Source of the DNA: Sphingomonas sp. JUb134
GTDB taxonomy: Bacteria; Pseudomonadota; Alphaproteobacteria; Sphingomonadales; Sphingomonadaceae
Direction of reading: 5' to 3'
Length of the DNA: 64,000 nt
Assembly: GCF_004341505.2 (NCBI RefSeq)
Contig: NZ_SLYP02000004.1
Location: 1 to 64,000, forward strand
Shown here: one piece after another, positions 43,471-52,226 of the stretch
Numbering within the stretch: the first letter of the stretch is position 1
How the letters are laid out: each line of letters starts with the position of its first letter
Made by a program: the position numbers and the translations under genes
Notes under the pieces: model-generated
What the model was told of the DNA's origin: nothing
Database searches by the model: none
The model's input: only the letters and a program-made list of their open reading frames with translations

Positions 43471-43989
43471 TCAGGCTGTCGCGCGGCGGTTCCATGGCAT
43501 GGCGCGTAGCAGCCTCGCCAGGCCGCACCACCCGGTCATACCGGCGAACATCAGCCCTCCGCCTACGAATGCCGACAGGACGAGGTATGCAGGCGCGACG
43601 AACAGGCCAAGCAGCACTCCGGTCAGCACCAACGCGCCAGCGGTAATTTGCACCTGCCGCATGATCTCCAGCGGCTGCGAACGATCGATGGCGGTCGGGT
43701 ATCCCGCACCACGCCATGCATCGATGCCGCCTGCAAGAATATAGGCAGGGGCTGCACCCGCAGCCGTGCCGAGCTGAGCTGCATTGGCCGCGGTACGCAC
43801 ACCGGACTTACAGTGGAAGACGACCGGACGCCCGTCACGCGGGAGATCGCCGATCCGGTCGAGCGGGATGTTAACGGCGCCGGGGATGCGCTCTCGCGCA
43901 TGTTCGTCGGCACCGCGAACGTCTATCAGACGCGCACCAGCATCGATCGCGACGCGGGTGTCGGCGGGAGAGAGAGTCGTAAGGGTCAT
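43471..43989 (-). CDS. Rhodanese-domain membrane protein (DUF2892 fusion)
   Basis: 172 residues from ATG 43989 (AAGGA upstream). The rhodanese domain has active-site Cys60 in HCKSGVRT, preceded by ARLIDVRGADEHARERIPGA. The C-terminal part (about 110-165) has two membrane helices of the DUF2892 kind (GALVLTGVLLGLFVAPAYLVL). It would move persulfide sulfur at the inner membrane, for example in sulfide detoxification. It lies 4 bases after the BigR-like gene and should be derepressed by sulfide or persulfides. Confidence 0.87.
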   Translation of the reverse strand: MTLTTLSPADTRVAIDAGARLIDVRGADEHARERIPGAVNIPLDRIGDLPRDGRPVVFHCKSGVRTAANAAQLGTAAGAAPAYILAGGIDAWRGAGYPTAIDRSQPLEIMRQVQITAGALVLTGVLLGLFVAPAYLVLSAFVGGGLMFAGMTGWCGLARLLRAMPWNRRATA

Positions 43990-43993
43990 CGCA

Positions 43994-44311
43994 TCAATCC
44001 TTGCAGTAAAGTTGGTAGAGGGTGGCAAGGAGCGTTTCGACGCGCGGATCGCCGATGGCGTACCAAAGGGTCTGGCTTTCGCGGCGGAAGGTGACGAGGC
44101 CTTCGTCGCGCATCTTTGCGAGATGCTGCGAACAGGCCGATTGCGACAGCCCGACATCGCGCGAGAGATCGCCGACGGTCACCTCCCCATGCTCGACCAG
44201 CTTACACAGCAGCATCAGCCGGCGCACGTTGCCGATCGCCTTCAGTGTGTCGGCGACCTGTTCTGCCTTCGCTTCGAAGGTAGCCAGATCCATCAGCCCG
44301 GGCATCCGCAT
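43994..44311 (-). CDS. ArsR-family persulfide-sensing repressor, BigR/SqrR-like
   Basis: 105 residues from ATG 44311 (GGAG upstream). The winged helix has VGLSQSACSQHLAKMRDEGLV. Cys36 (LMLLCKLVE) and Cys103 (LYQLYCKD) are 67 residues apart, matching the redox pair that BigR, SqrR and YgaV use to sense persulfides through a tetrasulfide bridge; Cys60 is extra. It has no classical metal-site CxC. It should repress itself and the downstream rhodanese gene through the ATTAG dyad in its leader. Confidence 0.85.
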   Translation of the reverse strand: MRMPGLMDLATFEAKAEQVADTLKAIGNVRRLMLLCKLVEHGEVTVGDLSRDVGLSQSACSQHLAKMRDEGLVTFRRESQTLWYAIGDPRVETLLATLYQLYCKD

Positions 44312-44317
44312 CGCTCC

Positions 44318-44333
44318 ATTAGAGCTTGCTAAT
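44318..44333 (-). promoter_or_regulatory. BigR-type operator dyad
   Basis: ATTAG (44318-44322) and CTAAT (44329-44333) flank AGCTTG just upstream of the repressor start. A second, weaker dyad GCTAAT/ATTGGC lies at 44343-44356. AT-rich ATTAG repeats are the usual target type of BigR-like repressors. Confidence 0.65.
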
Positions 44334-44788
44334 TTAGAGGCGGCTAATGCATTGGCAAGTGCTAACGGAAGACATTCGTGATCCGGCCCCAAACTGGGTC
44401 ATGACATGGAACGGGCACGAAACTTCGCTCAGCCTGTCGGAACCATACAGGTCAATTGCCGCACATGCTGGCTATCCGACAGAGATTGTCTTGTAAGCGC
44501 CGCAAGGGGCACGAGCAGTCGCTTTGGTGCTGCCGTTGGACGACGGCAATCAGGTGTTTTCTGACAGGTTCGAGCGTCCCGTTTCCCCGTCGATCCGGCA
44601 CCATTCCGGGAAAAGGCAATCGGGAACAGGATTTGGGAAAGCCCGCTCCTGGGCCGTGATCCGACTTCACGGGGGCACCGTCGTTCCCGATTGCCGTTCC
44701 CAATCGGGAAGGCTGATAACCGGCTCACCCATGGAATAAACCCGGACGAGCGTCGTCTATGCTTTCAGGACTGATGCGCCGGAGGCTT
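44334..44788. promoter_or_regulatory. Intergenic control region with GGCAATCGGGAA repeats
   Basis: No gene in this 455-bp gap. GGCAATCGGGAA (44615-44626) is inverted as TTCCCGATTGCC (44684-44695), and a near-palindrome TTCCCAATCGGGAA follows (44697-44710). These sit upstream of the DUF305 operon and are likely binding sites for a regulator; the downstream ECF sigma factor may also act here. Confidence 0.5.
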
Positions 44789-45172
44789 ATGCGTAGACGA
44801 TATTGGATGCTCGGTCTGACTGCTTCGGCCCTGCTCACAGGCGCAGTCGCGGCCGCCCCTGCCGGTGGTTACGCCAGCATGGTGGCTGCCGCGATGGACC
44901 GGATGATGGCGGGCATGATGGTCAAGCCGTCCGGCAACGTCGACCGCGACTTCGTCACGATGATGCTCCCGCATCATCAGGGTGCGATCGATATGGCAGT
45001 GGCGGAGCTGCGCTACGGCCATAACGAGCAGCTCAAGCGCATCGCGCAGGAGATCATCATCGATCAGCAGCAGGAGATTGCCGCTATGAAGTTGGCGATC
45101 GGTCAGCCGCTACCGCCTTCGACGCCGGCCCCGACGCAGGGCGGCGACCACCACAGCCCTATGGAGCACTGA
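44789..45172 (+). CDS. DUF305 periplasmic protein
   Basis: 127 residues from ATG 44789, chosen for GGAGG directly upstream. A signal peptide (MLGLTASALLTGAVAAAPA) is followed by the DUF305 helical bundle with MLPHHQGAIDMA and RIAQEIIIDQQQEIAAMK. DUF305/CopM proteins are periplasmic and some bind copper; the Met/His-rich segments (DRMMAGMMVK, HHSPMEH) would suit that. First gene of a four-gene operon, 1 base before the beta-propeller gene. Confidence 0.83.
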   Translation: MRRRYWMLGLTASALLTGAVAAAPAGGYASMVAAAMDRMMAGMMVKPSGNVDRDFVTMMLPHHQGAIDMAVAELRYGHNEQLKRIAQEIIIDQQQEIAAMKLAIGQPLPPSTPAPTQGGDHHSPMEH

Positions 45173-45173
45173 C

Positions 45174-46613
45174 ATGATCCGGACCATCCTGCGCTCGGCC
45201 GCCTTGCTGATGAGCGCCGCACCGGGCCTCGCCATGGCGCAGCAGGCGCCGTGGAACGCCAAGGACATGCCCGTCAGCCACCGCGACCGCGTCTATGCGT
45301 CCGAACAATTCTCCAACACGGTGTCGGTGACGGACCCGGCCGACAACCGGCTGCTCGGCGTCATCAAGCTCGGCGATCCGCAGCCGATGAACTTCTCCCC
45401 GCTCTACAAGGGACAAGTGCTGGTCCACGGCCTGGGCTTCTCGCCGGACGGGAAGACCTTGGCGGTCGTGTCGATCGGATCGAATGCCGTGTCGTGGATC
45501 GACACCGCCACCAACACGGTCAAACACACGACCTATGTCGGGCGCAGTCCGCACGAGGCGTTCTTCACGCCGGACGGAAAGGAGGTCTGGGTCACCGTTC
45601 GCGGCGAGGACTATATCGCCGTGCTCGATCCCGCGACGTACAAGGAAACCGGCCGCATCAAGACGCCCGGTGGTCCGGGTATGACGATCTTCTCGCCCGA
45701 TGGGCGATACGGCTATGTCTGTTCCTCGTTCAATCCGGTGCTGGCCGTGTTCGATGTCGCAACCCACGCACAGGTCGGACAGGTGGCGCAGCCGAGCCCA
45801 TTCTGCCCCAACATCGCCGCGACGCCGGACGGCAAGCAGGCGTGGTTTACGCTAAAGGACATCGGCAAGACGGTCGCATTCGATGCCAGGCCACCCTTCA
45901 CAATCCTCAAGGTGCTGGATACCGGGCCGATCACCAATCACGTCAACTTCGCCCGCACGGCCAAGGGGCAGTTCGCCTATGTGACGGTCGGCGGGGAGAA
46001 TGCGGTGAAGGTGTTCCGCACGTCCGACTTCACGCTGGTGGCAACCATTCCAGTCGGCAAGATGCCGCACGGTGTCTGGCCGTCCGGCGACGGTCGGCGC
46101 ATCTATGTCGGGCTGGAGAATGCCGATGAGCTGGCCGCGATCGACACCGCTGGCAACACGGTCGTCGCTACCGTGCCGGTCGGACAGGCACCGCAGGCGA
46201 TCGCCTATGTGCCGAACGCTGTTCCGACAGGCCCCGGCACCGACAATCTCCAGCCGCTCGGCACGGCCGGCAAGGCGTTGCATCTGACTATGGGGCCGAT
46301 CGGCGGCAAGGGTGCGGCAAGCAGCATCACCCTCTTCGACCAAGGCATCATTCAGGTCGTGCAGAGTGCCGTTACCGGTTTGCAGCCCAAGAAGCCCTAC
46401 ATGCTCGTGCTGACCGCCAACGCGGATGGTAGCGGCGCTGTAGAGCCGCTTGCCAACTTCATGAGCAACCCGGCGGGTGCGGCGATCGTCAACGCGTCGG
46501 GTCCGATCCGGCAGATCGTTCAAGGCAGCACCGCGACGCCCCGCCGTTTTCTGGCGGTCGCTGAGGTGGTGAACGGCGCGCCGGGACGCATCGTGCAGGT
46601 ACAGCGCGACTGA
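45174..46613 (+). CDS. YncE/YVTN-type beta-propeller protein, secreted
   Basis: 479 residues with a Sec signal (AALLMSAAPGLAMAQQ). Multiple beta-propeller blades are evident, each with a TPDGK or SPDG turn (GFSPDGKTLAVVSIG, FTPDGKEVWVTVRG, FSPDGRYGYVCSS, PSGDGRRIYVGLEN). A C-terminal beta-rich extension of about 130 residues follows. Probably periplasmic; relatives bind DNA, metals or partner proteins, and no enzyme active site is visible. Co-transcribed with the DUF305 gene and the sigma/anti-sigma genes. Confidence 0.82.
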   Translation: MIRTILRSAALLMSAAPGLAMAQQAPWNAKDMPVSHRDRVYASEQFSNTVSVTDPADNRLLGVIKLGDPQPMNFSPLYKGQVLVHGLGFSPDGKTLAVVSIGSNAVSWIDTATNTVKHTTYVGRSPHEAFFTPDGKEVWVTVRGEDYIAVLDPATYKETGRIKTPGGPGMTIFSPDGRYGYVCSSFNPVLAVFDVATHAQVGQVAQPSPFCPNIAATPDGKQAWFTLKDIGKTVAFDARPPFTILKVLDTGPITNHVNFARTAKGQFAYVTVGGENAVKVFRTSDFTLVATIPVGKMPHGVWPSGDGRRIYVGLENADELAAIDTAGNTVVATVPVGQAPQAIAYVPNAVPTGPGTDNLQPLGTAGKALHLTMGPIGGKGAASSITLFDQGIIQVVQSAVTGLQPKKPYMLVLTANADGSGAVEPLANFMSNPAGAAIVNASGPIRQIVQGSTATPRRFLAVAEVVNGAPGRIVQVQRD

Positions 46614-46614
46614 C

Positions 46615-47124
46615 ATGGACCCGCTTGCCGCCGCGATCGAGCCCCTGATCCCCGGTCTGCGCCGCTATGCCCGGTCGTGGTTGCGCGATCGGGCAATGGC
46701 AGATGACGTGGTGCAGGATTGTCTCGAGCGCGCGGTCGGGCGCTGGCGACAACGACGCGGGGCGGAGGTGCGCCCATGGGTCTATACGATCCTGCACAAT
46801 CTGTTGGTCGACCATCAGCGGCAGCATAGCCGGCGAGGCACAGCGGTTCCGCTCCACCTCGTGGACGACGCCACGCTCGGCCGTCCGGCCGATCAGGAAA
46901 CAGGCCTACACCACCGCGACCTGCTGCGCGCCCTTGATGCGTTGCCCGAGGAGCAGCGAACGGTGCTGCTCCTCGTATCGGTCGAGGGCCTGCCCTATGC
47001 GGAGGTCGCTGCCGTTGTCGGCGTGCCGCTGGGCACGGTGATGTCGCGCATATCCCGGGCGCGCGACCGACTGGCGACCCTCCTCCGGGAGGGTGAACGG
47101 CCGCGATTGAGGAGCGTGCAATGA
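46615..47124 (+). CDS. ECF sigma factor
   Basis: 169 residues. Region 2 reads YARSWLRDRAMADDVVQDCLERAVGRW with the -10-recognition segment, and region 4 is ALPEEQRTVLLLVSVEGLPYAEVAAVVGVPLGTVMSRISRARDRL. No sensory extension. Its start is 1 base after the beta-propeller stop and its end overlaps the anti-sigma start by 4 bases. It probably drives this operon in response to an envelope signal, perhaps metal or oxidative. Confidence 0.9.
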   Translation: MDPLAAAIEPLIPGLRRYARSWLRDRAMADDVVQDCLERAVGRWRQRRGAEVRPWVYTILHNLLVDHQRQHSRRGTAVPLHLVDDATLGRPADQETGLHHRDLLRALDALPEEQRTVLLLVSVEGLPYAEVAAVVGVPLGTVMSRISRARDRLATLLREGERPRLRSVQ

Positions 47125-47891
47125 CCAGCCCGATCGGCGAGGACGATCTGGCCGCATGGATCGATGGCAGGCTGTCGCCCGAGCGGCAGCGCCTGGTCGA
47201 CGCCTATCTTGAAGGCCAGCCGGACCTGCATGCCCGTTTGCGGGAACAGGCGGAGCAGGCGCGAGCCCTTGCATCCCTGTTTGCCCCGATCGCGGATGAA
47301 CCGATCCCGGCGACGATGCGCGTCGCAGCCATCAGGGGGCGGCAACGTCAGCCGCGATGGCAATTCGCCATCGCCGCGTCACTTCTGCTGGCGGTCGGGT
47401 TTGGCGGTGGTTGGTCGAGCGCGAAGTGGAGCGGTGAACCCCGCGCAGGCATCGCGGCGCTGGCCAACGAGGCGAGTGACAATTTCCGTGTCTATGCCGC
47501 CGACCGGATACGACCGGCGGAGATCGGTCCGGATCAGCGCGCCATGCTGATCCGATGGACCTCCGCCCGTTTGGGTGAGCGCGTCACCATCCCGGACCTC
47601 AGCACAGCCGGCTATCGCTATGGTGGGGGGCGACTGGTCGCGACGCCTCACGGCCCTGCGGCACTGCTCCTCTACGACGGACCGCAAGCGTCGAAACTCG
47701 CGGTGCTGACGAGGCCTATGCAGATCGACAAGACTGCGAGCATGACCAGCACGTCCAGCGGGACCATGGGCCGGGTCACATGGGCAGTCGACGGGATCGG
47801 CTATAGTGTGGTGGGCGAGCGGCCTGCGGCCGAGCTGCATCCGATTGCCGATGAAGTCCGGCGGCAGGCCGATGCGGCGCTGGTGTCCTGA
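47121..47891 (+). CDS. Membrane anti-sigma factor
   Basis: 256 residues. A short cytoplasmic zinc-less anti-sigma-like N-terminus (EDDLAAWIDGRLSPERQRLVDAYLEGQPDL) precedes one membrane helix (FAIAASLLLAVGFGGGWSS, about 78-96) and a periplasmic domain. This is the usual ECF anti-sigma/FecR-like topology, holding the sigma factor until a periplasmic signal is received. Start overlaps the sigma gene by 4 bases. Confidence 0.88.
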   Translation: MTSPIGEDDLAAWIDGRLSPERQRLVDAYLEGQPDLHARLREQAEQARALASLFAPIADEPIPATMRVAAIRGRQRQPRWQFAIAASLLLAVGFGGGWSSAKWSGEPRAGIAALANEASDNFRVYAADRIRPAEIGPDQRAMLIRWTSARLGERVTIPDLSTAGYRYGGGRLVATPHGPAALLLYDGPQASKLAVLTRPMQIDKTASMTSTSSGTMGRVTWAVDGIGYSVVGERPAAELHPIADEVRRQADAALVS

Positions 47892-47943
47892 TAGCGCCCT
47901 TGCTGCTCCTCAGCGCCGACAGGCACCGGGCGGGCCAGCGCGA

Positions 47944-48060
47944 TCAGGGCTTGCGCTCGGCATCCTTCCTGGCGGCCTCGGCCGGCGTCAGGCGGGCTCG
48001 CTCGCGGATGTGGCGTTCCAACGGCGCGCCGACGAACAGGACGAGCATCGCAAGGATCAC
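47944..48060 (-). CDS. Possible small membrane protein (start uncertain)
   Basis: The minus-strand frame ending at 47944 encodes RPWPLITGGVILAMLVLFVGAPLERHIRERARLTPAEAARKDAERKP, a single hydrophobic helix with a charged helical tail, a coding-like pattern. The only plain start is GTG 48060, which would drop the first part of the helix; the open frame extends to about 48148 without ATG. It may be the remnant of a longer gene. Confidence 0.35.
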   Translation of the reverse strand: MILAMLVLFVGAPLERHIRERARLTPAEAARKDAERKP

Positions 48061-48228
48061 CCCGCCAGTGATGAGCGGCCATGGACGATCAAACGTCGCA
48101 GGCCCGCCTAACGCTCCAAGTCTTCGAGACCATCGCAGACGAAAGGCTGCCGATCATTCCGATATCTAGATTGGAATGACCATATCAAACGGTTGGTCGT
48201 ATCGATCTAAGTACGCGATATATGCTGC

Positions 48229-49101
48229 ATGACCCTGGAGCAGCTCAGAATCTTCGTCGGTGTCGCGGAGCGCGAACACGTCACCAAGGCAGCGGAGGCG
48301 CTGAACGTCACGCAGTCCGCTGCCTCCGGCGCGGTCGCGGCCCTCGAAGCGCGCTACGGAGTTCCTCTTTTTCACCGCGTCGGGCGTGGCATCCAGCTAA
48401 CCGAAGCAGGCCGAGGCTTTCTGGAGGAAGCGCGCGCGGTGCTGGGGCGGGCAGCGCATGCCGAGACGATGCTCGCGGACTATGCCGGGCTTGCGCGTGG
48501 TTCGTTGCGGATCGTCGCTAGCCAGACGATCGCGAGCTACTGGTTGCCGGCAAAGCTCGCCGCCTTCCACGAACGCCACCCGCAGATCGCGGTTGAGCTC
48601 GCGATCGACAACACCGAAGGCGCGGCAGCGCAGGTGCTGAGCGGCGCGGCGGAACTCGGCTTTGTCGAGGGCGAGGTGGACGAACCGGCACTCGCCCACT
48701 GGAACGTCGGGCGTGATCCGATGGTGCTGGTCGGCCGCGAGGACGCCGAACGTGTCGACGAGGCCTGGCTGCGCACTGAACGCTGGATCGTCCGTGAGCT
48801 GGGATCGGGTACGCGCTCGACCTTCGAGGACGTGCTGCGAACGCGCGGGTTTGATCCGGCCCAGCTGACGATAGCGATGACGCTGCCGTCCAACGAGGCG
48901 GTGCGCACCGCCGTCGAGGCGGGTGCCGGCGTTGCCGTCTTGTCGCGATTGGTCGTCGCGCGCGCGCTCAAGGCCGGTGACCTTGTCGAGCTGCCGCTCG
49001 GGCTGCCCGACCGCGCCTTTCACGCGCTGCGCCACAAGGAACGCTATCGCACCCGCGCGGCCGACGCGCTGACGGACCTCATCAAGGAGCAGGTCGCATG
49101 A
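48229..49101 (+). CDS. LysR-type regulator of the sulfite module
   Basis: 290 residues. The N-terminal helix-turn-helix (TLEQLRIFVGVAEREHVTKAAEALNVTQSAASGAVAALE) and the LysR effector domain (LRIVASQTIASYWLPAKLAAF, AVRTAVEAGAGVAVLSRL) are complete. It resembles CysB/CysL/CbbR-type regulators. It overlaps the start of the exporter gene by 4 bases and points the same way, so it is co-transcribed with its likely targets. No clear T-N11-A box was identified in the AT-rich 48160-48228 leader. Confidence 0.88.
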   Translation: MTLEQLRIFVGVAEREHVTKAAEALNVTQSAASGAVAALEARYGVPLFHRVGRGIQLTEAGRGFLEEARAVLGRAAHAETMLADYAGLARGSLRIVASQTIASYWLPAKLAAFHERHPQIAVELAIDNTEGAAAQVLSGAAELGFVEGEVDEPALAHWNVGRDPMVLVGREDAERVDEAWLRTERWIVRELGSGTRSTFEDVLRTRGFDPAQLTIAMTLPSNEAVRTAVEAGAGVAVLSRLVVARALKAGDLVELPLGLPDRAFHALRHKERYRTRAADALTDLIKEQVA

Positions 49102-50249
49102 CTGCCGACACGCACTCCGTTCTCAGCGGCCTCAAGCCGCTCAGCCGGCTCGATCATCCCCGCGAGATGATTCGTCAGTTCACGCCCAACTGGTTCGCCG
49201 CGACGATGGGCACCGGTATCCTCGCGCTCGCGCTGCCGCAGGTGCCCGGCATCGACCCTTCGCTTAAACCCGTCGGCGAGGTGTTGTGGTTCTTCAATAT
49301 CGCACTCTTCGCGCTGTTCGCCGGCCTTTATGGCGCGCGCTGGGTGATGTTCGGGCACGAGGCGCGGCGCATCTTCGGGCATAACACCGTGTCGATGTTC
49401 ATCGGCACCATCCCGATGGGCCTCGCGACGATCATCAACGGCTGCCTCGCCTTCGGCATCGCACGGTTCGGGAATGGCATCGTACCGGTCGCACACGTCC
49501 TGTGGTGGATCGACGCCGCCATGTCGCTCGCCTGTGGCGTGCTGATCCCGTACATGATGTTCACCCGTCACGAGCACAGCCTGGACGGCATGACCGCGGT
49601 ATGGTTGCTGCCGGTCGTCGCTGCCGAAGTGGCGGGCGCCAGCGGCGGGCTGCTCGCGCCGCATCTGGCCGATCCTCATGCGCAGCTAGTCACGCTTGCG
49701 ACCTCCTATGTGCTGTGGGCCTATTCGGTGCCGGTCGCGTTCGGCATCCTCGCCATCCTCATCCTGCGCATGGCGCTCCACAAACTGCCGCAGGAGAGCA
49801 TGGCGGCGTCCTCCTGGCTGGCGCTGGGACCGATCGGCACGGGTGCTCTGGGCATGCTGGTGCTCGGGGCGGACGCGCCGGCTATCCTCGCGGCGCACGG
49901 GCTGGCCGGTGTCGGTGCCGTCGCGCAAGGGATCGGCGTTGTGGCCGGACTCTGCCTGTGGGGCTTCGGCCTGTGGTGGCTGGCGCTCGCGACGCTCATC
50001 ACCATCCGCTACTGGCGCGCCGGCGTCCCGTTCAACCTGGGCTGGTGGGGCTATACCTTTCCGCTCGGCGTCTACACCGTCGCCACCTTACGCCTAGGCA
50101 CGACGCTGAACCTCGGTTTCTTCGGTTTCGTCGGCACGGTGCTGACAGTCGCGCTTGCGGCGATGTGGCTGCTCGTCGGCGCCAAGACGCTGGCCGGTGC
50201 ATGGCGGGGCAACCTGTTCGTCTCACCCTGCATCGCCACCCCGAACTGA
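49098..50249 (+). CDS. TDT-family (TehA/SSU1-like) transporter, probable sulfite exporter
   Basis: 383 residues with about ten hydrophobic helices. The family start FTPNWFAATMGTGILALALPQ and helices such as TVSMFIGTIPMGLATIINGCLA and NLGWWGYTFPLGVYTVATLRLG fit the tellurite/dicarboxylate transporter family. SSU1 and TauE-like relatives export sulfite, and the neighbouring sulfite oxidase makes that the likeliest substrate. Alternatives are C4-dicarboxylate or tellurite. Confidence 0.87.
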   Translation: MTADTHSVLSGLKPLSRLDHPREMIRQFTPNWFAATMGTGILALALPQVPGIDPSLKPVGEVLWFFNIALFALFAGLYGARWVMFGHEARRIFGHNTVSMFIGTIPMGLATIINGCLAFGIARFGNGIVPVAHVLWWIDAAMSLACGVLIPYMMFTRHEHSLDGMTAVWLLPVVAAEVAGASGGLLAPHLADPHAQLVTLATSYVLWAYSVPVAFGILAILILRMALHKLPQESMAASSWLALGPIGTGALGMLVLGADAPAILAAHGLAGVGAVAQGIGVVAGLCLWGFGLWWLALATLITIRYWRAGVPFNLGWWGYTFPLGVYTVATLRLGTTLNLGFFGFVGTVLTVALAAMWLLVGAKTLAGAWRGNLFVSPCIATPN

Positions 50250-50338
50250 TCCGCCATGATGATCGGATCAGTCGGTCCGATCACTTGCAGAATGCCCCTT
50301 CGATCTGCCAGCGTGACTGGCCACAGGAGAGCCTTGTC

Positions 50339-51574
50339 ATGGACAATTTCGACGCCGGGCTGGCGAGTGAGACCAGCCGTCGCCGCTTTCTCAGCCATGC
50401 CGCGCTCGGCACCGCCGGCCTTGCCGCCGCGCCGGCACTGGCGCAGCAGCTCGTCGACCTGAAGCTGCCCGGCGGCAATGCCGAGCGGCCGATGACCAGC
50501 GCCTTTCCCGGCAAGGGCAGCATGATCCTCCAGCGCGTCCATCCACCCTTGCTGGAGACGCCGATGGAGGTCTTCGACAAGTCGGTGTTCACGCCCAACG
50601 ACCAGTTCTTCGTCCGCTGGCACTGGGCCGACATACCGACCTCGATCGACGTCGAAAGTTTCCGCCTCAACGTCTTCGGCCACGTCAATCGGCCGCTGTC
50701 GATCAGCCTCGCTCAGCTGCTGCGCCTTCCACGGGTCGAGATGGCGGCGGTGAACCAGTGCTCGGGCAACAGCCGCGGGCTGTTCCAGCCGCGCGTCGCC
50801 GGCGCGCAATGGGGCAATGGCGCGATGGGCAACGCCAAGTGGCTCGGCGTTCGCCTGCGCGACGTGCTCGACCTCGCCGGGGTCAAGGCAGGCGCGGTGC
50901 AGGTGCGCTTCGGCGCTCTCGATCAGCCGGTCGTGGCGGGCGCTCCTGACTTCGAGAAGGCACTCGACATCGACCATGCCCGCGACGGCGAGGTCATGAT
51001 CGCCTTCGGCATGAACGGCGAGCAACTGCCGCTCCTCAACGGCTTTCCCTGCCGGCTGATCGTGCCGGGCTGGTACTCGACCTATTGGGTCAAGATGCTG
51101 AACTCGATCGAGGTACTGCCCGGCCCCGACGACCAGTATTGGATGGCCAAGGCCTACAAGATCCCCGCGACGCCGGGCGCGAATGTCGCGCCCGGCGCCA
51201 GAGACTTCCCGACTGTCCCCATCAACCGCATGATCCCGCGCAGCTGGATGACCAGCCTGCCCGATGGCCAGACGATAGCCTATGAGGCATCGATCCCGGT
51301 CGGCGGCATCGCGATGGGCGGCGACTGCGGCGTCGCCAAGGTCGATGTATCGTCGGACGGAGGCCGCACCTGGTACAGGACGACGCTCGGAGCGGACGAG
51401 GGCAGGTACAGCTTCCGTCGGTGGGATGGTCGCGTGCCGCTGCGACGCGGTGCCAACCCGATCATGGTGCGCTGCTGGAACACCAACGGTGTCGCCCAGC
51501 CGATGAAGCCGATCTGGAACCCGGGCGGGTTCATGCGCGGCAATATCGAGACCACCACCATCATCGCGGCCTGA
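50339..51574 (+). CDS. sorA: Sulfite dehydrogenase molybdenum subunit
   Basis: 411 residues from ATG 50339 with AGGAG upstream. A twin-arginine signal (SRRRFLSHAALGTAG) sends the folded molybdoprotein to the periplasm. The Mo-ligand Cys is in NQCSGNSRG (about 140), and the PGWYSTYWVK segment and a C-terminal dimerisation domain follow, as in sulfite oxidases. With SorB it would oxidise sulfite to sulfate. 50250-50338 is a short leader without another gene. Confidence 0.9.
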   Translation: MDNFDAGLASETSRRRFLSHAALGTAGLAAAPALAQQLVDLKLPGGNAERPMTSAFPGKGSMILQRVHPPLLETPMEVFDKSVFTPNDQFFVRWHWADIPTSIDVESFRLNVFGHVNRPLSISLAQLLRLPRVEMAAVNQCSGNSRGLFQPRVAGAQWGNGAMGNAKWLGVRLRDVLDLAGVKAGAVQVRFGALDQPVVAGAPDFEKALDIDHARDGEVMIAFGMNGEQLPLLNGFPCRLIVPGWYSTYWVKMLNSIEVLPGPDDQYWMAKAYKIPATPGANVAPGARDFPTVPINRMIPRSWMTSLPDGQTIAYEASIPVGGIAMGGDCGVAKVDVSSDGGRTWYRTTLGADEGRYSFRRWDGRVPLRRGANPIMVRCWNTNGVAQPMKPIWNPGGFMRGNIETTTIIAA

Positions 51575-51586
51575 GGAGCGAGTAGC

Positions 51587-52069
51587 ATGAAGACCCCGTC
51601 TCCCGGCATGATGGCTGCTGGCCTGATCGGCCTGACCGGCATTATCCTCGTCTCGATCGGGGCGCCGAGCAGCCGCAAGGCGCCTGCCCCGATCTCCGAG
51701 ACATCCGAGCCGGCACCTCCCACCAGCGTCTCAGCCCGCGGCTTTTCGCTCGCCTCGACCAGCGTCGACCTGCCGGTCGATGACGCTACCTACCCCGATG
51801 GTCCGCACGCCGACGTCATCAACGCCAACTGCACTTCGTGCCACTCGGCCAGCATGGCGCTAACTCAGCCTGCGCTATCGGCGGACCAGTGGAAGGCGAC
51901 CGTCACCAAGATGCGTGAGGTGTACAAGGCGCCGGTGGCCGAGAAGGACGTTGACGCGATCGTTGCTTATCTCACCGCTATGCCGAGCCAGAAAGCGGCA
52001 CCCGCAACCGGCAAGGCACAGGATCCCGACCCCAAGGTGGCTCCTGATGTCTCAGGTGGAACCGGATAA
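51587..52069 (+). CDS. sorB: Sulfite dehydrogenase cytochrome c subunit
   Basis: 160 residues. An N-terminal membrane/signal segment (MMAAGLIGLTGIILVSI) and a Pro-rich linker lead to a single c-type haem site CTSCH (Cys82, Cys85, His86), with a distal Met in the MREVYKAPV region. It takes electrons from SorA and passes them to the respiratory chain. It is longer than Starkeya SorB owing to the linker. 12 bases after sorA. Confidence 0.87.
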   Translation: MKTPSPGMMAAGLIGLTGIILVSIGAPSSRKAPAPISETSEPAPPTSVSARGFSLASTSVDLPVDDATYPDGPHADVINANCTSCHSASMALTQPALSADQWKATVTKMREVYKAPVAEKDVDAIVAYLTAMPSQKAAPATGKAQDPDPKVAPDVSGGTG

Positions 52070-52226
52070 GCAAACCTCTCGCATAATCTAAAAAGGCGAT
52101 CTCGACAGACGATCGGCAGCCTTCAGTAGGACTTTTTCAACAGCCACGGTCGGTTCTGACACCAACTCGCCACCCCAGCTTTTCCAAGGGTTTGCAGGTG
52201 TCATAAACCCGTGCCACAATGACAGC
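52070..52226. promoter_or_regulatory. Candidate res site upstream of a resolvase gene
   Basis: The gap holds inverted TGACACC (52158-52164) and GGTGTCA (about 52196-52202), consistent with a resolvase-binding region. Nothing else is evident. Confidence 0.35.

Noticed and set aside
47801..48082. Minus-strand frame over the end of the anti-sigma gene
   Set aside because: Mostly low-complexity antisense; only the different frame at 47944-48060 has a coding-like membrane helix.
49502..50338. In-frame upstream extension of sorA
   Set aside because: It lies over the TDT exporter gene in another frame; the twin-arginine signal and AGGAG site place the sorA start at 50339.
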